Assembly (NCBI RefSeq): GCF_029277985.1
Contig: NZ_CP119546.1
Coordinates: 248,001-312,000 of the forward strand
DNA length: 64,000 bases
Direction: 5' to 3'
Source: Providencia stuartii
GTDB taxonomy: Bacteria; Pseudomonadota; Gammaproteobacteria; Enterobacterales; Enterobacteriaceae
This document shows, piece after piece, positions 50,621-61,170 of the stretch. Each line of letters starts with the position of its first letter. The stretch's first letter is position 1. The notes under the pieces are model-generated. The model saw only the letters and a program-made list of their open reading frames with translations. It did no database searches and was not told the origin of the DNA. The translations under genes and the position numbers were made by a program.

Positions 50621-50971
50621 TTATTCTAGATTATTCTCTGAATGAATTTGATTATGGTTCAATGTCGTATTAGTTTGTTTGTCTAATGCTTCAATACGCT
50701 TTTTAGGTGAACTCTCTTCAGGGTTACTGTCTGATTTTACGTAATCAAGAGGGATTAATAGGGTGTCCATAATGGCGGTAAAAGGTAGGTCAATCGCCAG
50801 TAATGGGCGCATTACCCAGCCCGTGTTTTCATCTTTAAGCATTTCTAAACTGTTTTTAGAACCGGGGTAATAACCATCCGAAGGACCAGCATGAGTCATA
50901 ATACTGGAACAACCAGTTAAGAAAAGAAGAGGAGTACAGATCAATATTCTCGTTAGTAATAACCCAGCCAT
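50621..50971 (-). CDS. yidQ: YidQ-family lipoprotein (DUF1375)
   Basis: The 116-residue precursor has a lipoprotein signal with lipobox LTGC (C21), then SSIMTHAGPSDGYYPGSKNS and AIDLPFTAIMDTLLIPLDYV, the core of the YceK/YidQ family (E. coli YidQ 110). After Cys come Ser-Ser, so sorting to the outer membrane is likely by the Lol rule. Function is unknown. It sits between yidR and yidE; the small heat-shock genes ibpA/ibpB that E. coli has between yidQ and yidE are missing here. Confidence 0.87.
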   Translation of the reverse strand: MAGLLLTRILICTPLLFLTGCSSIMTHAGPSDGYYPGSKNSLEMLKDENTGWVMRPLLAIDLPFTAIMDTLLIPLDYVKSDSNPEESSPKKRIEALDKQTNTTLNHNQIHSENNLE

Positions 50972-51327
50972 ATAATTTATTTAACCTACCCTTTAAATTT
51001 ATTATTGTTTCCTGAGTCAATAATAGCTAAAAATGCAAAATTAACAATCAGAGCATAATACAAATCGTTATTTTTGTATTATAAGTGTAGATAAAGATTT
51101 AAACCAATATCCTCATTTGTAAGAAAAGTTAACAAATATAAGTCACTATTTCCTAACTAAGTGAATTGCTGATCAAAGGTGTCCTGAACAAAATGTAATT
51201 CCTTTTGAACTGTGGGCTAATGCACATATTACTTTGTTTTTATTTGACATAATCGATTCAGTTGTATGTTTTACCACCTTTCAAGTTACGTTTTGTAAGT
51301 GACGGTTCGTCAAAAGGATAGCGGTCT
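50972..51327. other. 356-base divergent region between yidQ and yidE
   Basis: AT-rich sequence without a credible reading frame or recognisable operator. It must hold the divergent promoters of yidQ and yidE. In E. coli ibpAB occupies this interval. Confidence 0.6.
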
Positions 51328-52986
51328 ATGAGTGAATTAGCTCTTACTGTGAGTTTGTTGGCGTTAGCGGCTGCATTAGGTTTATGGATAGGTAATTGGA
51401 AAATCCGTAATGTTGGGCTTGGTATAGGAGGGGTATTATTTGGCGGTATTATTGTGGGTCATTTTGCGCAAAGCTATGATTTACAACTAAATGCCCACAT
51501 GCTGCATTTCATCCAAGAATTTGGATTGATTCTATTCGTTTACACAATTGGGATTCAGGTTGGGCCTGGATTCTTCTCATCACTACGCGTATCGGGATTA
51601 AAACTGAATGGTTTTGCCTTATTAATCGTTGTTCTGGGGGCTGTGGTGACGGCGATTATTTACCAATTAGCCGATATCCCTTTACCGATTATTTTAGGTA
51701 TTTTTTCAGGTGCGGTAACGAACACGCCTTCATTAGGTGCGGGTCAGCAAATATTGACTGACTTAGGTTCAGATCCTGCTTTAGTCGGACAAATGGGAAT
51801 GGGATATGCGATGGCATACCCTATGGGGATCTGCGGTATTTTACTTGTGATGTGGTTGATACGTATCATTTTTAGGATTGCTGTTGATAAAGAAGCGTCT
51901 GCGTTTAGCAATCAAAATATGCATCAACGAGAAACGTTACAAACAATGAATATCGCTGTTCGCAACACCAACCTTGATGGTCTCATGATGCAAGATATCC
52001 CGCTATTGGGAAGTGAAGAGATTGTTTGTTCAAGGCTGAAAAGAGGTGAAATGCTGATGGTGCCTCAACCCACAACAGAAATTCAGTTAGGCGATTTACT
52101 GCATGTTGTTGGGCAGAAAGAAGATCTGAATAAAGTACGTTTAATCTTAGGGGAAGAAGTTGATGCTTCCTTATCGACATCAAGTTCCGTCTTGCACTCA
52201 GTGCGGGTGGTTGTAACAAATGATGCAGTACTCAGCAAACGCCTACGCGACCTTAATTTAAAACAGAAATATGATGTCGTGGTAACACGATTGAACCGCG
52301 CTGGTGTTGAGCTTGTGGCTAATAACAATACGATTCTCCAGTTTGGTGACATCCTCAATATAGTCGGGCGTCCTGAATCTATCGAGGCGGTTAGTGCTCT
52401 ACTCGGTAATGCAAAACATAAATTACAGCAAGTACAAATGCTGCCTGTATTCATCGGGATCGGCCTTGGTGTGGTCTTGGGGTCAATACCGCTCTTTATA
52501 CCGGGGTTTCCCGCGGCATTAAAACTTGGTTTAGCAGGAGGCCCATTAGTTATCGCACTGATTTTAGGGCGTATTGGGACAATAGGGCGTTTATATTGGT
52601 TTATGCCTCCAAGTGCGAACCTTGCATTGCGTGAGCTTGGTATCGTGATGTTCCTTGCCGTTGTGGGGCTGAATTCCGGTGGTGGCTTTATTGACACTTT
52701 AGTTAAAGGTGACGGATTGACATGGATTGGCTATGGCTTGTTGATTACTTTTGTACCTTTATTTATTACCGGTCTTGTGGCTCGAATTTTTGGCAAAATG
52801 AACTATCTCAGTCTGTGTGGTGTGCTAGCGGGTTCAATGACGGATCCACCAGCGCTAGCATTTGCGAATAATATTCATCCAACAAGTGGAGCGCCCGCAC
52901 TTTCTTATGCGACAGTTTATCCCTTAGCGATGTTTTTACGTATCATTTCCCCGCAATTACTGGCGATTTTATTTTGGGCGATGTGA
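51328..52986 (+). CDS. yidE: AspT/YidE-family putative transporter
   Basis: The 552-residue protein has two five-helix AspT domains flanking two central RCK_C/TrkA-C domains (about residues 205-285 and 290-375). Recognisable stretches are [55 protein letters not shown] and [14 protein letters not shown]. Family members such as AspT exchange aspartate for alanine; the substrate of YidE is unknown. The start is the ATG at 51328, after AAAGGATAGCGG. Confidence 0.93.
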   Translation: MSELALTVSLLALAAALGLWIGNWKIRNVGLGIGGVLFGGIIVGHFAQSYDLQLNAHMLHFIQEFGLILFVYTIGIQVGPGFFSSLRVSGLKLNGFALLIVVLGAVVTAIIYQLADIPLPIILGIFSGAVTNTPSLGAGQQILTDLGSDPALVGQMGMGYAMAYPMGICGILLVMWLIRIIFRIAVDKEASAFSNQNMHQRETLQTMNIAVRNTNLDGLMMQDIPLLGSEEIVCSRLKRGEMLMVPQPTTEIQLGDLLHVVGQKEDLNKVRLILGEEVDASLSTSSSVLHSVRVVVTNDAVLSKRLRDLNLKQKYDVVVTRLNRAGVELVANNNTILQFGDILNIVGRPESIEAVSALLGNAKHKLQQVQMLPVFIGIGLGVVLGSIPLFIPGFPAALKLGLAGGPLVIALILGRIGTIGRLYWFMPPSANLALRELGIVMFLAVVGLNSGGGFIDTLVKGDGLTWIGYGLLITFVPLFITGLVARIFGKMNYLSLCGVLAGSMTDPPALAFANNIHPTSGAPALSYATVYPLAMFLRIISPQLLAILFWAM

Positions 52987-53159
52987 CATAACGAACTATT
53001 TAAAATCTTAAGTCTGATTGTGAAGAAATAGGGTATGAGAGTATATAGAGGTAAAAATGGTGCTTATTCAAGCAATGAACTTATTCAAAAGGTGCTTTAA
53101 TATCGTTGAATGATATTCGTAATGTAATACTTGATTACGGAGTTCTCGCTAATTTTTTC

Positions 53160-53193
53160 AGCCCTTTTATCTTCAATAAAAGGGCTATTTTTT
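53160..53193. terminator. Bidirectional terminator between yidE and avtA
   Basis: AGCCCTTTTAT (53160-53170) pairs with ATAAAAGGGCT (53176-53186), with a seven-T run after it on the plus strand. It serves the convergent yidE and avtA. Confidence 0.87.
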
Positions 53194-53210
53194 TATTTAA
53201 CTTTTGCGTA

Positions 53211-54467
53211 TTAGCACTCAACTGTTTGATAAGCTAGTTCTAATTCTTCAGCCAAAATAGCGATACCCTTCTCAATTTTCTCCGGCTCAGGTACATAGTT
53301 CATACGCATACATTGGTGAGCATGAGGCCAGTTTTCCTCAAGCCCAGGGAAGAAGTAATGGCCTGGAACCATCAAAACACCGCGTTTTTTCAGTCGCTGA
53401 TAGAGCTCTAAACTTGTAATCGGTAGGTCTTTAAACCAAAGCCACAAGAAAATAGCGCCTTCAGGTTTATGAATCAAACACCTATCTTCAGGTATGTAAC
53501 GACGAATGATTTGAATCACGTCTTTGACACGTTGTTGGTAAAAAGGACCAATAACATTTTTAGATAGAGAAATCAGCTCATCACGTTGCAGCATTTCTAA
53601 CGCTAGCGCTGGTCCAACACCACCTGGTGCTAAACTAATAATGCCATTCATATTACTGACAGCGTTGATGATTTCTTCATTAGCGATAATGATCCCACAA
53701 CGTGTTCCCGGTAAGCCAAGTTTTGATAGGCTCATACAGAGAATGACATTGTCATTCCAAAAAGGGGTTGCTTCACTGAAGATAATGCCAGGGAAAGGTA
53801 CGCCGTATGCATTATCAATCAATAAGGGGATATTGTGTTGTTTGGCTAATTGATCAAGATGTTCAACTTCTTCGTCGGTGATCACGTTACCCGTTGGGTT
53901 TGTTGGACGAGAGACGCAAATGACACCAATATCATCCGTGATTTCCAATGTATTGAAATCAACGCGATACTTAAATTGACCATTGGGTAAATATTCAATC
54001 TGAGGCTTATTTGCGACAAACAAATCATCATCTAAACCAGAGTCAGCATAACCCACATACTCTGGTGCTAGCGGAAATAGGACCTTACGCGTGATACCAT
54101 CTTCAAAACGACCAGCAAGCAAGTTAAATAGATAGAAAAACGCACTTTGGCTACCATTGGATAGCGCGATATTTTTTGCACTAATATTCCAGCCGAGTTT
54201 CGCTTTTAGAGTTGCTGCTAGCGCTTTCAACATGGCATCTTTACCTTGTGGACCATCATAATTGCACAAAGTTTCAGTTAATTTGCCGTTAGCACACATT
54301 TCTGACAATAAAGTTTGGAAATACTCATCCATTTCTGGAATATGCGCAGGATTACCGCCACCGAGCATAATTGCACCTGGGGTTCTCAGACCGTCGTTCA
54401 AGTCTTTCATTAAGGTTGAAATCCCTGAATTCTGAGCGAACTTATTACCGAATTTAGAAAATATCAT
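53211..54467 (-). CDS. avtA: Valine-pyruvate aminotransferase AvtA
   Basis: This 418-residue PLP-dependent transaminase aligns along its length with E. coli AvtA (417): LMKDLNDGLRTPGAIMLGGGNPAHIPEM, NYDGPQGKDA, the PLP loop NGSQSAFFYLFN, SRPTNPTGNVI, DNAYGVPFPG and the Schiff-base lysine in CMSLSKLGLPGTR. It interconverts valine and alanine with their keto acids. Its own promoter should lie in the 205-base gap upstream. Confidence 0.96.
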   Translation of the reverse strand: MIFSKFGNKFAQNSGISTLMKDLNDGLRTPGAIMLGGGNPAHIPEMDEYFQTLLSEMCANGKLTETLCNYDGPQGKDAMLKALAATLKAKLGWNISAKNIALSNGSQSAFFYLFNLLAGRFEDGITRKVLFPLAPEYVGYADSGLDDDLFVANKPQIEYLPNGQFKYRVDFNTLEITDDIGVICVSRPTNPTGNVITDEEVEHLDQLAKQHNIPLLIDNAYGVPFPGIIFSEATPFWNDNVILCMSLSKLGLPGTRCGIIIANEEIINAVSNMNGIISLAPGGVGPALALEMLQRDELISLSKNVIGPFYQQRVKDVIQIIRRYIPEDRCLIHKPEGAIFLWLWFKDLPITSLELYQRLKKRGVLMVPGHYFFPGLEENWPHAHQCMRMNYVPEPEKIEKGIAILAEELELAYQTVEC

Positions 54468-54672
54468 CTCATTTATTCACATATGTTAAGTAGTTTGTTA
54501 ATGGAATTTAAAACATACTCCGCTCGACAAGAGAGTTCAACAGCTGAAAGTGACCACTCTTCCAGATAAAGAACCAAGTATTTATTATTTATAAGTTTAA
54601 TATATGTTAAAATTAGTTAAAGTATAGTGAATATTGCTTTTGATGAAGAAGCTAGCGCCGCTTAGTTCTAAT

Positions 54673-55236
54673 TTATTTATATTGATGGCATCCCACTAAA
54701 TGGTCATTAATCATGCCAGTCGCTTGCATAAAGGCATAGCAAGTAATCGCGCCAACAAACTTAAAGCCTCGTTTTTTAAGCGCCTTCGAGAGTGTTTTTG
54801 AAAGTTCTGTTTCGGCGGGAACTTGAGAATGGCACTGCCACTGGTTGACAATGGGGGTATTGTTGACGAATTGCCAGAGGAAAGTGGAAAAGTCTTCTCC
54901 ATTTTCCATCATTTGTAAGTAGGCTTTAGCATTAGCAATGATCGCATTAATTTTGGCGCGGTTACGAATAATGCGAGTATCTTGCATTAAACGCTCAACA
55001 TCTTCTTCATTCATGATGGCAATTCGGCTGGGATCAAATTGATAAAATAATTCTCGGTAACCTTGGCGTTTTTTTAATATAGTGTACCAAGACAGCCCTG
55101 CTTGCTGGCCTTCTAAGCAGATCATTTCAAATAACTGTAGATTATCTTTCGTTGGCTTTCCCCATTCATTATCGTGGTATGCAATATATTCAGGGTCTTG
55201 ATTGACCCATCGGCAGCGAGTTAGTGATGAATCCAT
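54673..55236 (-). CDS. tag: 3-Methyladenine DNA glycosylase I (Tag)
   Basis: The 187-residue constitutive glycosylase has the Tag zinc ligands C8, H21, H179 and C183, each four residues after the E. coli numbering, the catalytic/base-recognition glutamate in FEMICLEGQQAGLSW, and the helix-hairpin-helix core. It removes 3-methyladenine from DNA. The ATG at 55236 has AAAAGGAGATCGT before it. Confidence 0.95.
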   Translation of the reverse strand: MDSSLTRCRWVNQDPEYIAYHDNEWGKPTKDNLQLFEMICLEGQQAGLSWYTILKKRQGYRELFYQFDPSRIAIMNEEDVERLMQDTRIIRNRAKINAIIANAKAYLQMMENGEDFSTFLWQFVNNTPIVNQWQCHSQVPAETELSKTLSKALKKRGFKFVGAITCYAFMQATGMINDHLVGCHQYK

Positions 55237-55440
55237 ACGATCTCCTTTTGGGGATTGGCTAGCGGTTTAGGGCAGAATGTTGCTCATTTATACTGGATAA
55301 ATATCCAGTTTTAAAGAGAGAAAGTAAAGTTTTTTTATTTATAGGCTAAATAGACGTAGATTCAGTGCTGTATATCTGGCGGTCAAAGGGTATACTGACA
55401 TACTTTCATTTAAATCATATGTATCGCGTGCGGATCTAAC

Positions 55441-56349
55441 ATGCAAAAGTTTGATACCAAAACCTTCCAAGGTCTTATCCTGACACTACAGGATTACTGG
55501 GCGCGTCAAGGCTGTACCATTGTTCAACCATTGGACATGGAAGTCGGCGCCGGAACATCTCATCCAATGACGTGCTTACGCGCGTTAGGGCCTGAGCCAA
55601 TTGCAGCGGCTTATGTTCAGCCTTCCCGTCGTCCAACCGATGGCCGTTATGGCGAAAACCCAAACCGTCTTCAGCATTACTATCAATTTCAGGTGATCAT
55701 CAAACCGTCGCCTGACAATATTCAAGAGCTTTATCTCGGCTCTTTGAAAGAGTTAGGAATTGACCCAACAGTTCATGATATTCGGTTTGTTGAAGATAAC
55801 TGGGAAAACCCAACATTAGGTGCATGGGGCCTTGGTTGGGAAGTGTGGCTAAACGGGATGGAAGTCACGCAATTTACTTACTTCCAACAAGTTGGCGGTC
55901 TCGAGTGTAAGCCTGTTACGGGCGAAATTACTTATGGTCTTGAACGCCTTGCCATGTACATTCAAGGGGTTGATAGTGTTTATGATCTCGTTTGGTGTGA
56001 TGGCCCGCTAGGCAAAACAACCTATGGTGATATCTATCACCAGAATGAAGTTGAACAGTCAACTTATAACTTTGAATATGCCAACGTGGACTTTCTTTTC
56101 AAATGCTTTGAAGAGTATGAAAAAGAAGCTCAGCACCTTCTGTCATTGGAAACGCCACTACCGCTTCCTGCTTATGAGCGCATTCTAAAAGCGGCTCATA
56201 CGTTCAACTTACTGGATGCACGTAAAGCAATCTCAGTGACAGAGCGTCAACGTTATATTTTACGTATCCGTACCCTGACAAAAGGGGTCGCCGAAGCTTA
56301 TTATGCTTCTCGCGAGGCGCTCGGATTCCCTATGTGTCACAAGAATTAA
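55441..56349 (+). CDS. glyQ: Glycyl-tRNA synthetase alpha subunit
   Basis: This 302-residue catalytic subunit of the tetrameric bacterial GlyRS carries the class II motifs ([70 protein letters not shown]). It joins glycine to tRNA-Gly together with GlyS, which begins nine bases after its stop. Confidence 0.98.
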   Translation: MQKFDTKTFQGLILTLQDYWARQGCTIVQPLDMEVGAGTSHPMTCLRALGPEPIAAAYVQPSRRPTDGRYGENPNRLQHYYQFQVIIKPSPDNIQELYLGSLKELGIDPTVHDIRFVEDNWENPTLGAWGLGWEVWLNGMEVTQFTYFQQVGGLECKPVTGEITYGLERLAMYIQGVDSVYDLVWCDGPLGKTTYGDIYHQNEVEQSTYNFEYANVDFLFKCFEEYEKEAQHLLSLETPLPLPAYERILKAAHTFNLLDARKAISVTERQRYILRIRTLTKGVAEAYYASREALGFPMCHKN

Positions 56350-56358
56350 GAGGCTGTC

Positions 56359-58428
56359 ATGACTCAACAGACTTTCCTAGTGGAAATCGGCACAGAAGAG
56401 TTACCGCCGAAGGCTCTTCGTTCATTAGCTGAATCATTTGCGGCAAACTTTACGACAGAATTGGATAGTGCAGATATTGCACACGGTGAGATTAGCTGGT
56501 TTGCAGCTCCTCGCCGTTTAGCGTTAAAGGTTGCAGATCTGGCCAATGCTTCACCTGACCGTGAAGTTGAAAAGCGTGGTCCAGCGATTTCTGCGGCTTT
56601 CGATGCAGCAGGTCAGCCAACTAAAGCCGCTGAAGGTTGGGCGCGTGGTTGTGGTATTACCGTTGACCAAGCTGAGCGTTTAAAAACAGATAAAGGCGAG
56701 TGGCTCCTTTATCGTGCTCAAGTCAAAGGCGTTGCCGTGAGCGAATTATTAGTGGATATGGTGGCTCGCTCTTTGGCTAAATTACCTATTCCTAAACTGA
56801 TGCGTTGGGGGGATAAAGAAACCCATTTTGTTCGCCCTGTTCATACCGTCACATTATTGCTAGGTAGCGATGTTGTTGAAGGGGAAGTGCTGGGGATCAA
56901 AAGTGGTCGTACAATCCGTGGTCACCGTTTTATGGGTGAAGCGGAGTTTACCATTGACAGTGCTGACCAATATCCTGAGATCTTGCGTGAGCGCGGTAAG
57001 GTTATTGCGGACTACGCGGAGCGTAAAGCGGTTATTAAAGCGGATGCTGAAAAAGCGGCACTTGCTTTAGGGGGTAAAGCGGATTTAACAGACAGTTTAT
57101 TAGAAGAAGTTGCTTCATTGGTTGAATGGCCAGTTGTACTGACCGCAAAATTTGAAGAAAAATTCTTAGAAGTACCTGCTGAAGCATTGGTGTATACCAT
57201 GAAAGGGGACCAAAAATATTTCCCTGTTTATGATAATGAAGGCAAATTAATGCCGAATTTCATTTTCGTGGCAAATATCGAGTCTTCAGATCCACAACAA
57301 ATTATTTCAGGTAATGAGAAAGTTGTGCGTCCTCGTTTGGCAGATGCTGAGTTCTTCTTTAAAACCGACCGTAAACAACGTCTTGAAGATAACTTACCGC
57401 GTTTAGAGACCGTGCTGTTCCAACAACAGTTAGGGACATTACGTGATAAAACCGAGCGCTTAGAAGCATTATCCGGTTGGATTGCTGCTAAGATTGGCGC
57501 TGATGTCAATCATGCAACACGTGCTGGTTTATTGGCGAAATGTGACCTTATGACTAACATGGTGTTTGAGTTTACAGATACTCAAGGCGTAATGGGTATG
57601 CATTATGCACGTCACGATGGTGAGTCAGAAGATGTCGCATTAGCGCTGAAAGAACAATATCAACCACGCTTTGCCGGTGATGAACTCCCTTCTACCGATG
57701 TTTCTGCGGCACTCGCCTTAGCAGAGAAAATGGATACCTTAGCGGGTATTTTCGGCATTGGGCAGCATCCGAAAGGTGATAAAGATCCATTCGCATTACG
57801 TCGTGCCACACTCGGTGTTTTGCGTATTATCGTAGAAAAAGGCTATCAGCTTGATCTGGTTGAAATGACAGAAGAAGCAGTACGTCTTTACGGTGATAAG
57901 CTCACGAACAAGAATGTGGTTAATGACGTTGTTGAATTTATGCTTGGTCGCTTCCGTTCTTGGTATCAAGAGCTTGGCTACAGCATTGACACTATTCAAG
58001 CTGTGTTGGCACGTCGCCCAACCTCACCAGCAGATTTTGATGCGCGAGTAAAAGCGGTAACTCACTTCCGTACATTAGAAGATGCGGAAGCATTGGCCGC
58101 AGCGAATAAACGTGTGTCTAACATTTTGAGCAAGTCGAATGAAAAACTGGCTGATAAAGTGTTGGCATCTGTGCTCAAAGCACCACAGGAAGTGAAGTTG
58201 GCTACTCATCTTGTTGTATTACAAGAAAAACTAGAGCCAATGTTCGCTGAGCGTAACTATCAAGATGCATTGGTTGAGTTAGCATCACTACGTGAAGTTG
58301 TTGATGCATTCTTTGTCGATGTCATGGTGATGGACGAAGATGAGGCTGTACGTATTAACCGTCTGACTCTACTGAGCCAATTGCGTGAGCTGTTCCTGAA
58401 AGTAGCCGATATTTCTTTACTGCAATAA
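56359..58428 (+). CDS. glyS: Glycyl-tRNA synthetase beta subunit
   Basis: The 689-residue beta subunit ([27 protein letters not shown]) is full length. It contains the tRNA-binding body, an HD-type domain near 320-520, and the C-terminal anticodon-binding-like region. It is needed for tRNA-Gly recognition by the alpha-beta enzyme. It is co-transcribed with glyQ. Confidence 0.98.
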   Translation: MTQQTFLVEIGTEELPPKALRSLAESFAANFTTELDSADIAHGEISWFAAPRRLALKVADLANASPDREVEKRGPAISAAFDAAGQPTKAAEGWARGCGITVDQAERLKTDKGEWLLYRAQVKGVAVSELLVDMVARSLAKLPIPKLMRWGDKETHFVRPVHTVTLLLGSDVVEGEVLGIKSGRTIRGHRFMGEAEFTIDSADQYPEILRERGKVIADYAERKAVIKADAEKAALALGGKADLTDSLLEEVASLVEWPVVLTAKFEEKFLEVPAEALVYTMKGDQKYFPVYDNEGKLMPNFIFVANIESSDPQQIISGNEKVVRPRLADAEFFFKTDRKQRLEDNLPRLETVLFQQQLGTLRDKTERLEALSGWIAAKIGADVNHATRAGLLAKCDLMTNMVFEFTDTQGVMGMHYARHDGESEDVALALKEQYQPRFAGDELPSTDVSAALALAEKMDTLAGIFGIGQHPKGDKDPFALRRATLGVLRIIVEKGYQLDLVEMTEEAVRLYGDKLTNKNVVNDVVEFMLGRFRSWYQELGYSIDTIQAVLARRPTSPADFDARVKAVTHFRTLEDAEALAAANKRVSNILSKSNEKLADKVLASVLKAPQEVKLATHLVVLQEKLEPMFAERNYQDALVELASLREVVDAFFVDVMVMDEDEAVRINRLTLLSQLRELFLKVADISLLQ

Positions 58429-58478
58429 GTGGTTACGAGTTGGTGGTAGGCATGGTTCATATCACCACATCAATGCGG

Positions 58479-58514
58479 ATAAGCGCTCATTAAGTTAGAC
58501 TTGTGAGCGCTTAT
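58479..58514 (+). terminator. Hairpin after glyS
   Basis: ATAAGCGCTCA (58479-58489) pairs with TGAGCGCTTAT (58504-58514), a perfect 11-bp stem about 50 bases after the stop. The tail is only GACTCTCT, so it is a weaker terminator. Confidence 0.62.
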
Positions 58515-58599
58515 GACTCTCTAAATTGGTGGATTGATTAAAAAACCACATCAAGTTGATGGTTTTATCATCATGCAAACAAATTTAGTGAAAAATGGG

Positions 58600-58628
58600 T
58601 TGACGGCGAGAGCTCGCAACAGTATGAT
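58600..58628 (+). promoter_or_regulatory. Sigma-70 promoter of tRNA-Pro
   Basis: TTGACG (58600-58605) and TATGAT (58623-58628) are separated by exactly 17 bases, 12 bases before the tRNA. The match to the consensus is strong. Confidence 0.8.
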
Positions 58629-58640
58629 TCACACCGTTTT

Positions 58641-58717
58641 CGGCGAGTAGCGCAGCTTGGTAGCGCAACTGGTTTGGGACCAGTGGGTCGGAGGTTCGAA
58701 TCCTCTCTCGCCGACCA
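58641..58717 (+). tRNA. tRNA-Pro (anticodon UGG)
   Basis: This 77-base cloverleaf has CGGCGAG pairing with CTCGCCG, anticodon stem ACTGG/CCAGT, loop TTTGGGA with anticodon TGG, T-arm GGAGG-TTCGAAT-CCTCT and an encoded CCA. From memory the sequence equals E. coli proM. At the dpp locus E. coli instead carries proK (CGG). A strong promoter precedes it and a strong terminator follows. Confidence 0.97.
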
Positions 58718-58724
58718 GATTCCA

Positions 58725-58756
58725 AAACCCCACCTCAAATGAGGTGGGGTTTTTTG
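58725..58756 (+). terminator. Rho-independent terminator of tRNA-Pro
   Basis: AAACCCCACCTC (58725-58736) pairs with GAGGTGGGGTTT (58741-58752), a 12-bp stem with a four-base loop, followed by TTTTGC. Confidence 0.95.
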
Positions 58757-59010
58757 CTTTATAGACGCATATGCGTTTTTCGAACTGTCCTCTCGTGATA
58801 ATACAAATTATCGCAATAACCTTGCTATTTTACATCGATGGGTTCACCGCAATCTTTCGGAGTAACTTTGTTGTCTTTCTTGCTCATAATCTGTTCTTAT
58901 AGTGATGTACTCTGTCTGCTTAACCATTAGTTGGCGCAATCGTCATGCGCTATGCAGTAGCTAGTCGTAGATGACCTCTATACGGAATTTTTATGACAAG
59001 GATACTGTCA

Positions 59011-60636
59011 ATGAAAGAGATACCTATACTGCTTATTGGGCTGTTTGTGTTGTTGAGGTGCACATCTTGTTATGCTGATAAGTATTCTATGTCAGCACAG
59101 CATTTGCTTAAACAGACTCCAACCGTTCGATCTGTTATGCAGCAACCTGTAATGGCCTGTGTGGCAATCCACCAAGTTCATTTCTCGGCATTATCGCCAT
59201 TTCCATTAATTACACAGAAACGCTTGAGCCAATGGAAAAGAAGGGTAGAAGGGCAATGTGTGAATGATGAAGCGTTACTGTTATATGCCGATTTTTTGAA
59301 TGCACAATTAACGGAACTGGGTTATATCACATCCTATATTCATTACCCAAAACAAGCGTTGTTATTGGGGGTATTACGCGTTGAATTGGTGCCGGGAAAA
59401 CTCGGCAGTATCGTGCATCAAGAAACGGGTCATGAGAGCCATTCGTTATTTTCTGCATTCCCTTTGCAAAAAGGGGAAGTGATTCATCTTCACCCCATCA
59501 ACCAAGGGCTTGCTAATCTTCATAATACCCAATTGATTCGACATCAAATTCATATTATTTCAGATAACCAAAACAATAATTTGAATCAATTAGTTATTCA
59601 ACGTCAGGCGATAAGGGCTTTTAAAGGGAGATTATTATTAGAGTCGAAAGCATCGCAGCAGTTGCCAAAACATAGAATTAGCAACGTCGTTATGCTTGCC
59701 AATCCACTGTTACTCAATGATTTCTTTTTTGGCCGCGTAGACAGCGATATAGGAAGTCGCGCAGAGAAGACATTAAAGTCAGCGTCTATCTTATATTCTG
59801 TGCCCTACCACTATTGGTTATGGACCTTATATGTGGGTTATCAAGAAAACAGCATGAACCAATATCTACAATCTAACGAAGCAATGGAAATCCGTTATGA
59901 TTCGAGAAGTCGTTTGCTGTCATTACAAGCAGAGTACCTTCTTCATCGAACACGGACGGGGTCCACCTCCGCGAGTATAGGCACTCAAATTCAAACACTT
60001 GATATTTTCTTAGAACAGTATCGTTTAGAAACTCAGCGACGTTTTAGCAGTTATCTCTTACTGGGTCTCAGCCATAAGCGTGATTTTGTACAAGGTAATG
60101 CGGTATTTTCATTTAGCGTTAAACAAGATGTTGATTGGTTTGGTTCCACACGAGCACAAATCACTGGTCTAGAACAGGCCCGAATCTACTTATTATCAAT
60201 AGACTATCAGCGCATATTCAATTTAATGGGGCAATCCATGTATCACCGGCATGAACTTGAAGTTCAACTCAGCCATTCAAAACTTGATCCGTTACTTGAA
60301 CTGAATAGCCTTTCAGGAAATTTGGGTATTCGAGGGTTTACAAATAGCTTAGGCATTGAAAATGGAGGGGATAATACATTCAAATTCAAAAATGAATGGG
60401 GGTGGTTTTCACCATGGTTTGGCGTTGAGTTGTATGGCGCGCTAGATTATGCAACGGGGTCAACAGATCGAGCCAATTTGTGGCAAGAAAACCATTTAAT
60501 CGGTACAGAGATAGGGCTAAAAGGGCGGTTTGCAAGGATGGATTATAAGCTCTTTATTGAGGCTCCACTTTGGTATCCCGATGCGCTAAAGGTTAATGAC
60601 GTGAACTTTGGGGTTAAAGTCAGTTTTGATTATTAG
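59011..60636 (+). CDS. ShlB/FhaC-type outer-membrane transporter (TpsB), orphan
   Basis: I favour the ATG at 59011, with AAGGA eight bases before it (signal MKEIPILLIGLFVLLRCTSCYA); an ATG at 58993 adds six residues. The 541-residue protein has the TpsB layout: an N-terminal polypeptide-transport domain starting CVAIHQVHFSAL with a second Cys about 35 residues on, the strand-helix unit NAQLTELGYITSYIHYPKQALLLGVLRVELVPG, and a 16-strand-type barrel with YSVPYHYWLWTLY, the family motif LGIRGFTNSLG and a C-terminal aromatic (FGVKVSFDY). TpsB proteins export one large TpsA exoprotein, usually encoded next door. No TpsA gene is in the window. It lies between tRNA-Pro and dppA, where E. coli has no such gene. 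Confidence 0.85.
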   Translation: MKEIPILLIGLFVLLRCTSCYADKYSMSAQHLLKQTPTVRSVMQQPVMACVAIHQVHFSALSPFPLITQKRLSQWKRRVEGQCVNDEALLLYADFLNAQLTELGYITSYIHYPKQALLLGVLRVELVPGKLGSIVHQETGHESHSLFSAFPLQKGEVIHLHPINQGLANLHNTQLIRHQIHIISDNQNNNLNQLVIQRQAIRAFKGRLLLESKASQQLPKHRISNVVMLANPLLLNDFFFGRVDSDIGSRAEKTLKSASILYSVPYHYWLWTLYVGYQENSMNQYLQSNEAMEIRYDSRSRLLSLQAEYLLHRTRTGSTSASIGTQIQTLDIFLEQYRLETQRRFSSYLLLGLSHKRDFVQGNAVFSFSVKQDVDWFGSTRAQITGLEQARIYLLSIDYQRIFNLMGQSMYHRHELEVQLSHSKLDPLLELNSLSGNLGIRGFTNSLGIENGGDNTFKFKNEWGWFSPWFGVELYGALDYATGSTDRANLWQENHLIGTEIGLKGRFARMDYKLFIEAPLWYPDALKVNDVNFGVKVSFDY

Positions 60637-61170
60637 CTCATGACTTAAATAGATGAAAATAGGTAGGAAGAATAGAATCAAGAGGGGTATTCATTTTTTG
60701 AAGTTATTAACTGATGAATAAATTGTTAAATTATCATGGCGCGCTCATTTTTATGTGAATAAAAAATAAGCAAAACAATAATAAGCTAAGCAGATTATTA
60801 GCCGATAATGCTTCAGAACTTTATGCCGCACTCTCTAAGAAGTTACACTATTTTCGTTCAGTAATTCAGCACTTAATCACAAATATAAAAATAAATCACC
60901 ACGTGATAAAAAGCTATTCTATACTGTTTTTGTGGTTATTACTTCTGCGTTATTGGTTAAGCATCTATACAATAGACTAATAACACGCCATATATGTTTC
61001 TAAAATGTTATAAGTTAGTAGAGAAGGGAGTGAGACATACTATTGACGAAGTGGGTGACAGTTGATTAATTGCACTATGAATAACTAAAAAATACAGATT
61101 CCTTATCTGTCATTCCTATGATGGGTAGGGCATTAAGCAAATAACACATGAACACCACAGGAGCATACAG
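60637..61170. other. 534-base AT-rich gap between the TpsB-like gene and dppA
   Basis: No gene with a standard start was found. A 73-codon open stretch without ATG, GTG or TTG near its start runs from 60759 to 60977 on the plus strand. The dppA promoter should lie in the last 150 bases; the ribosome site is the AGGAGC shortly before dppA. Confidence 0.5.

Noticed and set aside
52083..52697. 204-codon minus-strand frame in yidE
   Set aside because: It is antisense to the RCK domains of yidE, and no homologous motif is visible.
53057..53101. 14-codon frame with a GAGG site between yidE and avtA
   Set aside because: A possible leader peptide was considered, but no downstream gene on that strand could be controlled before the terminator.
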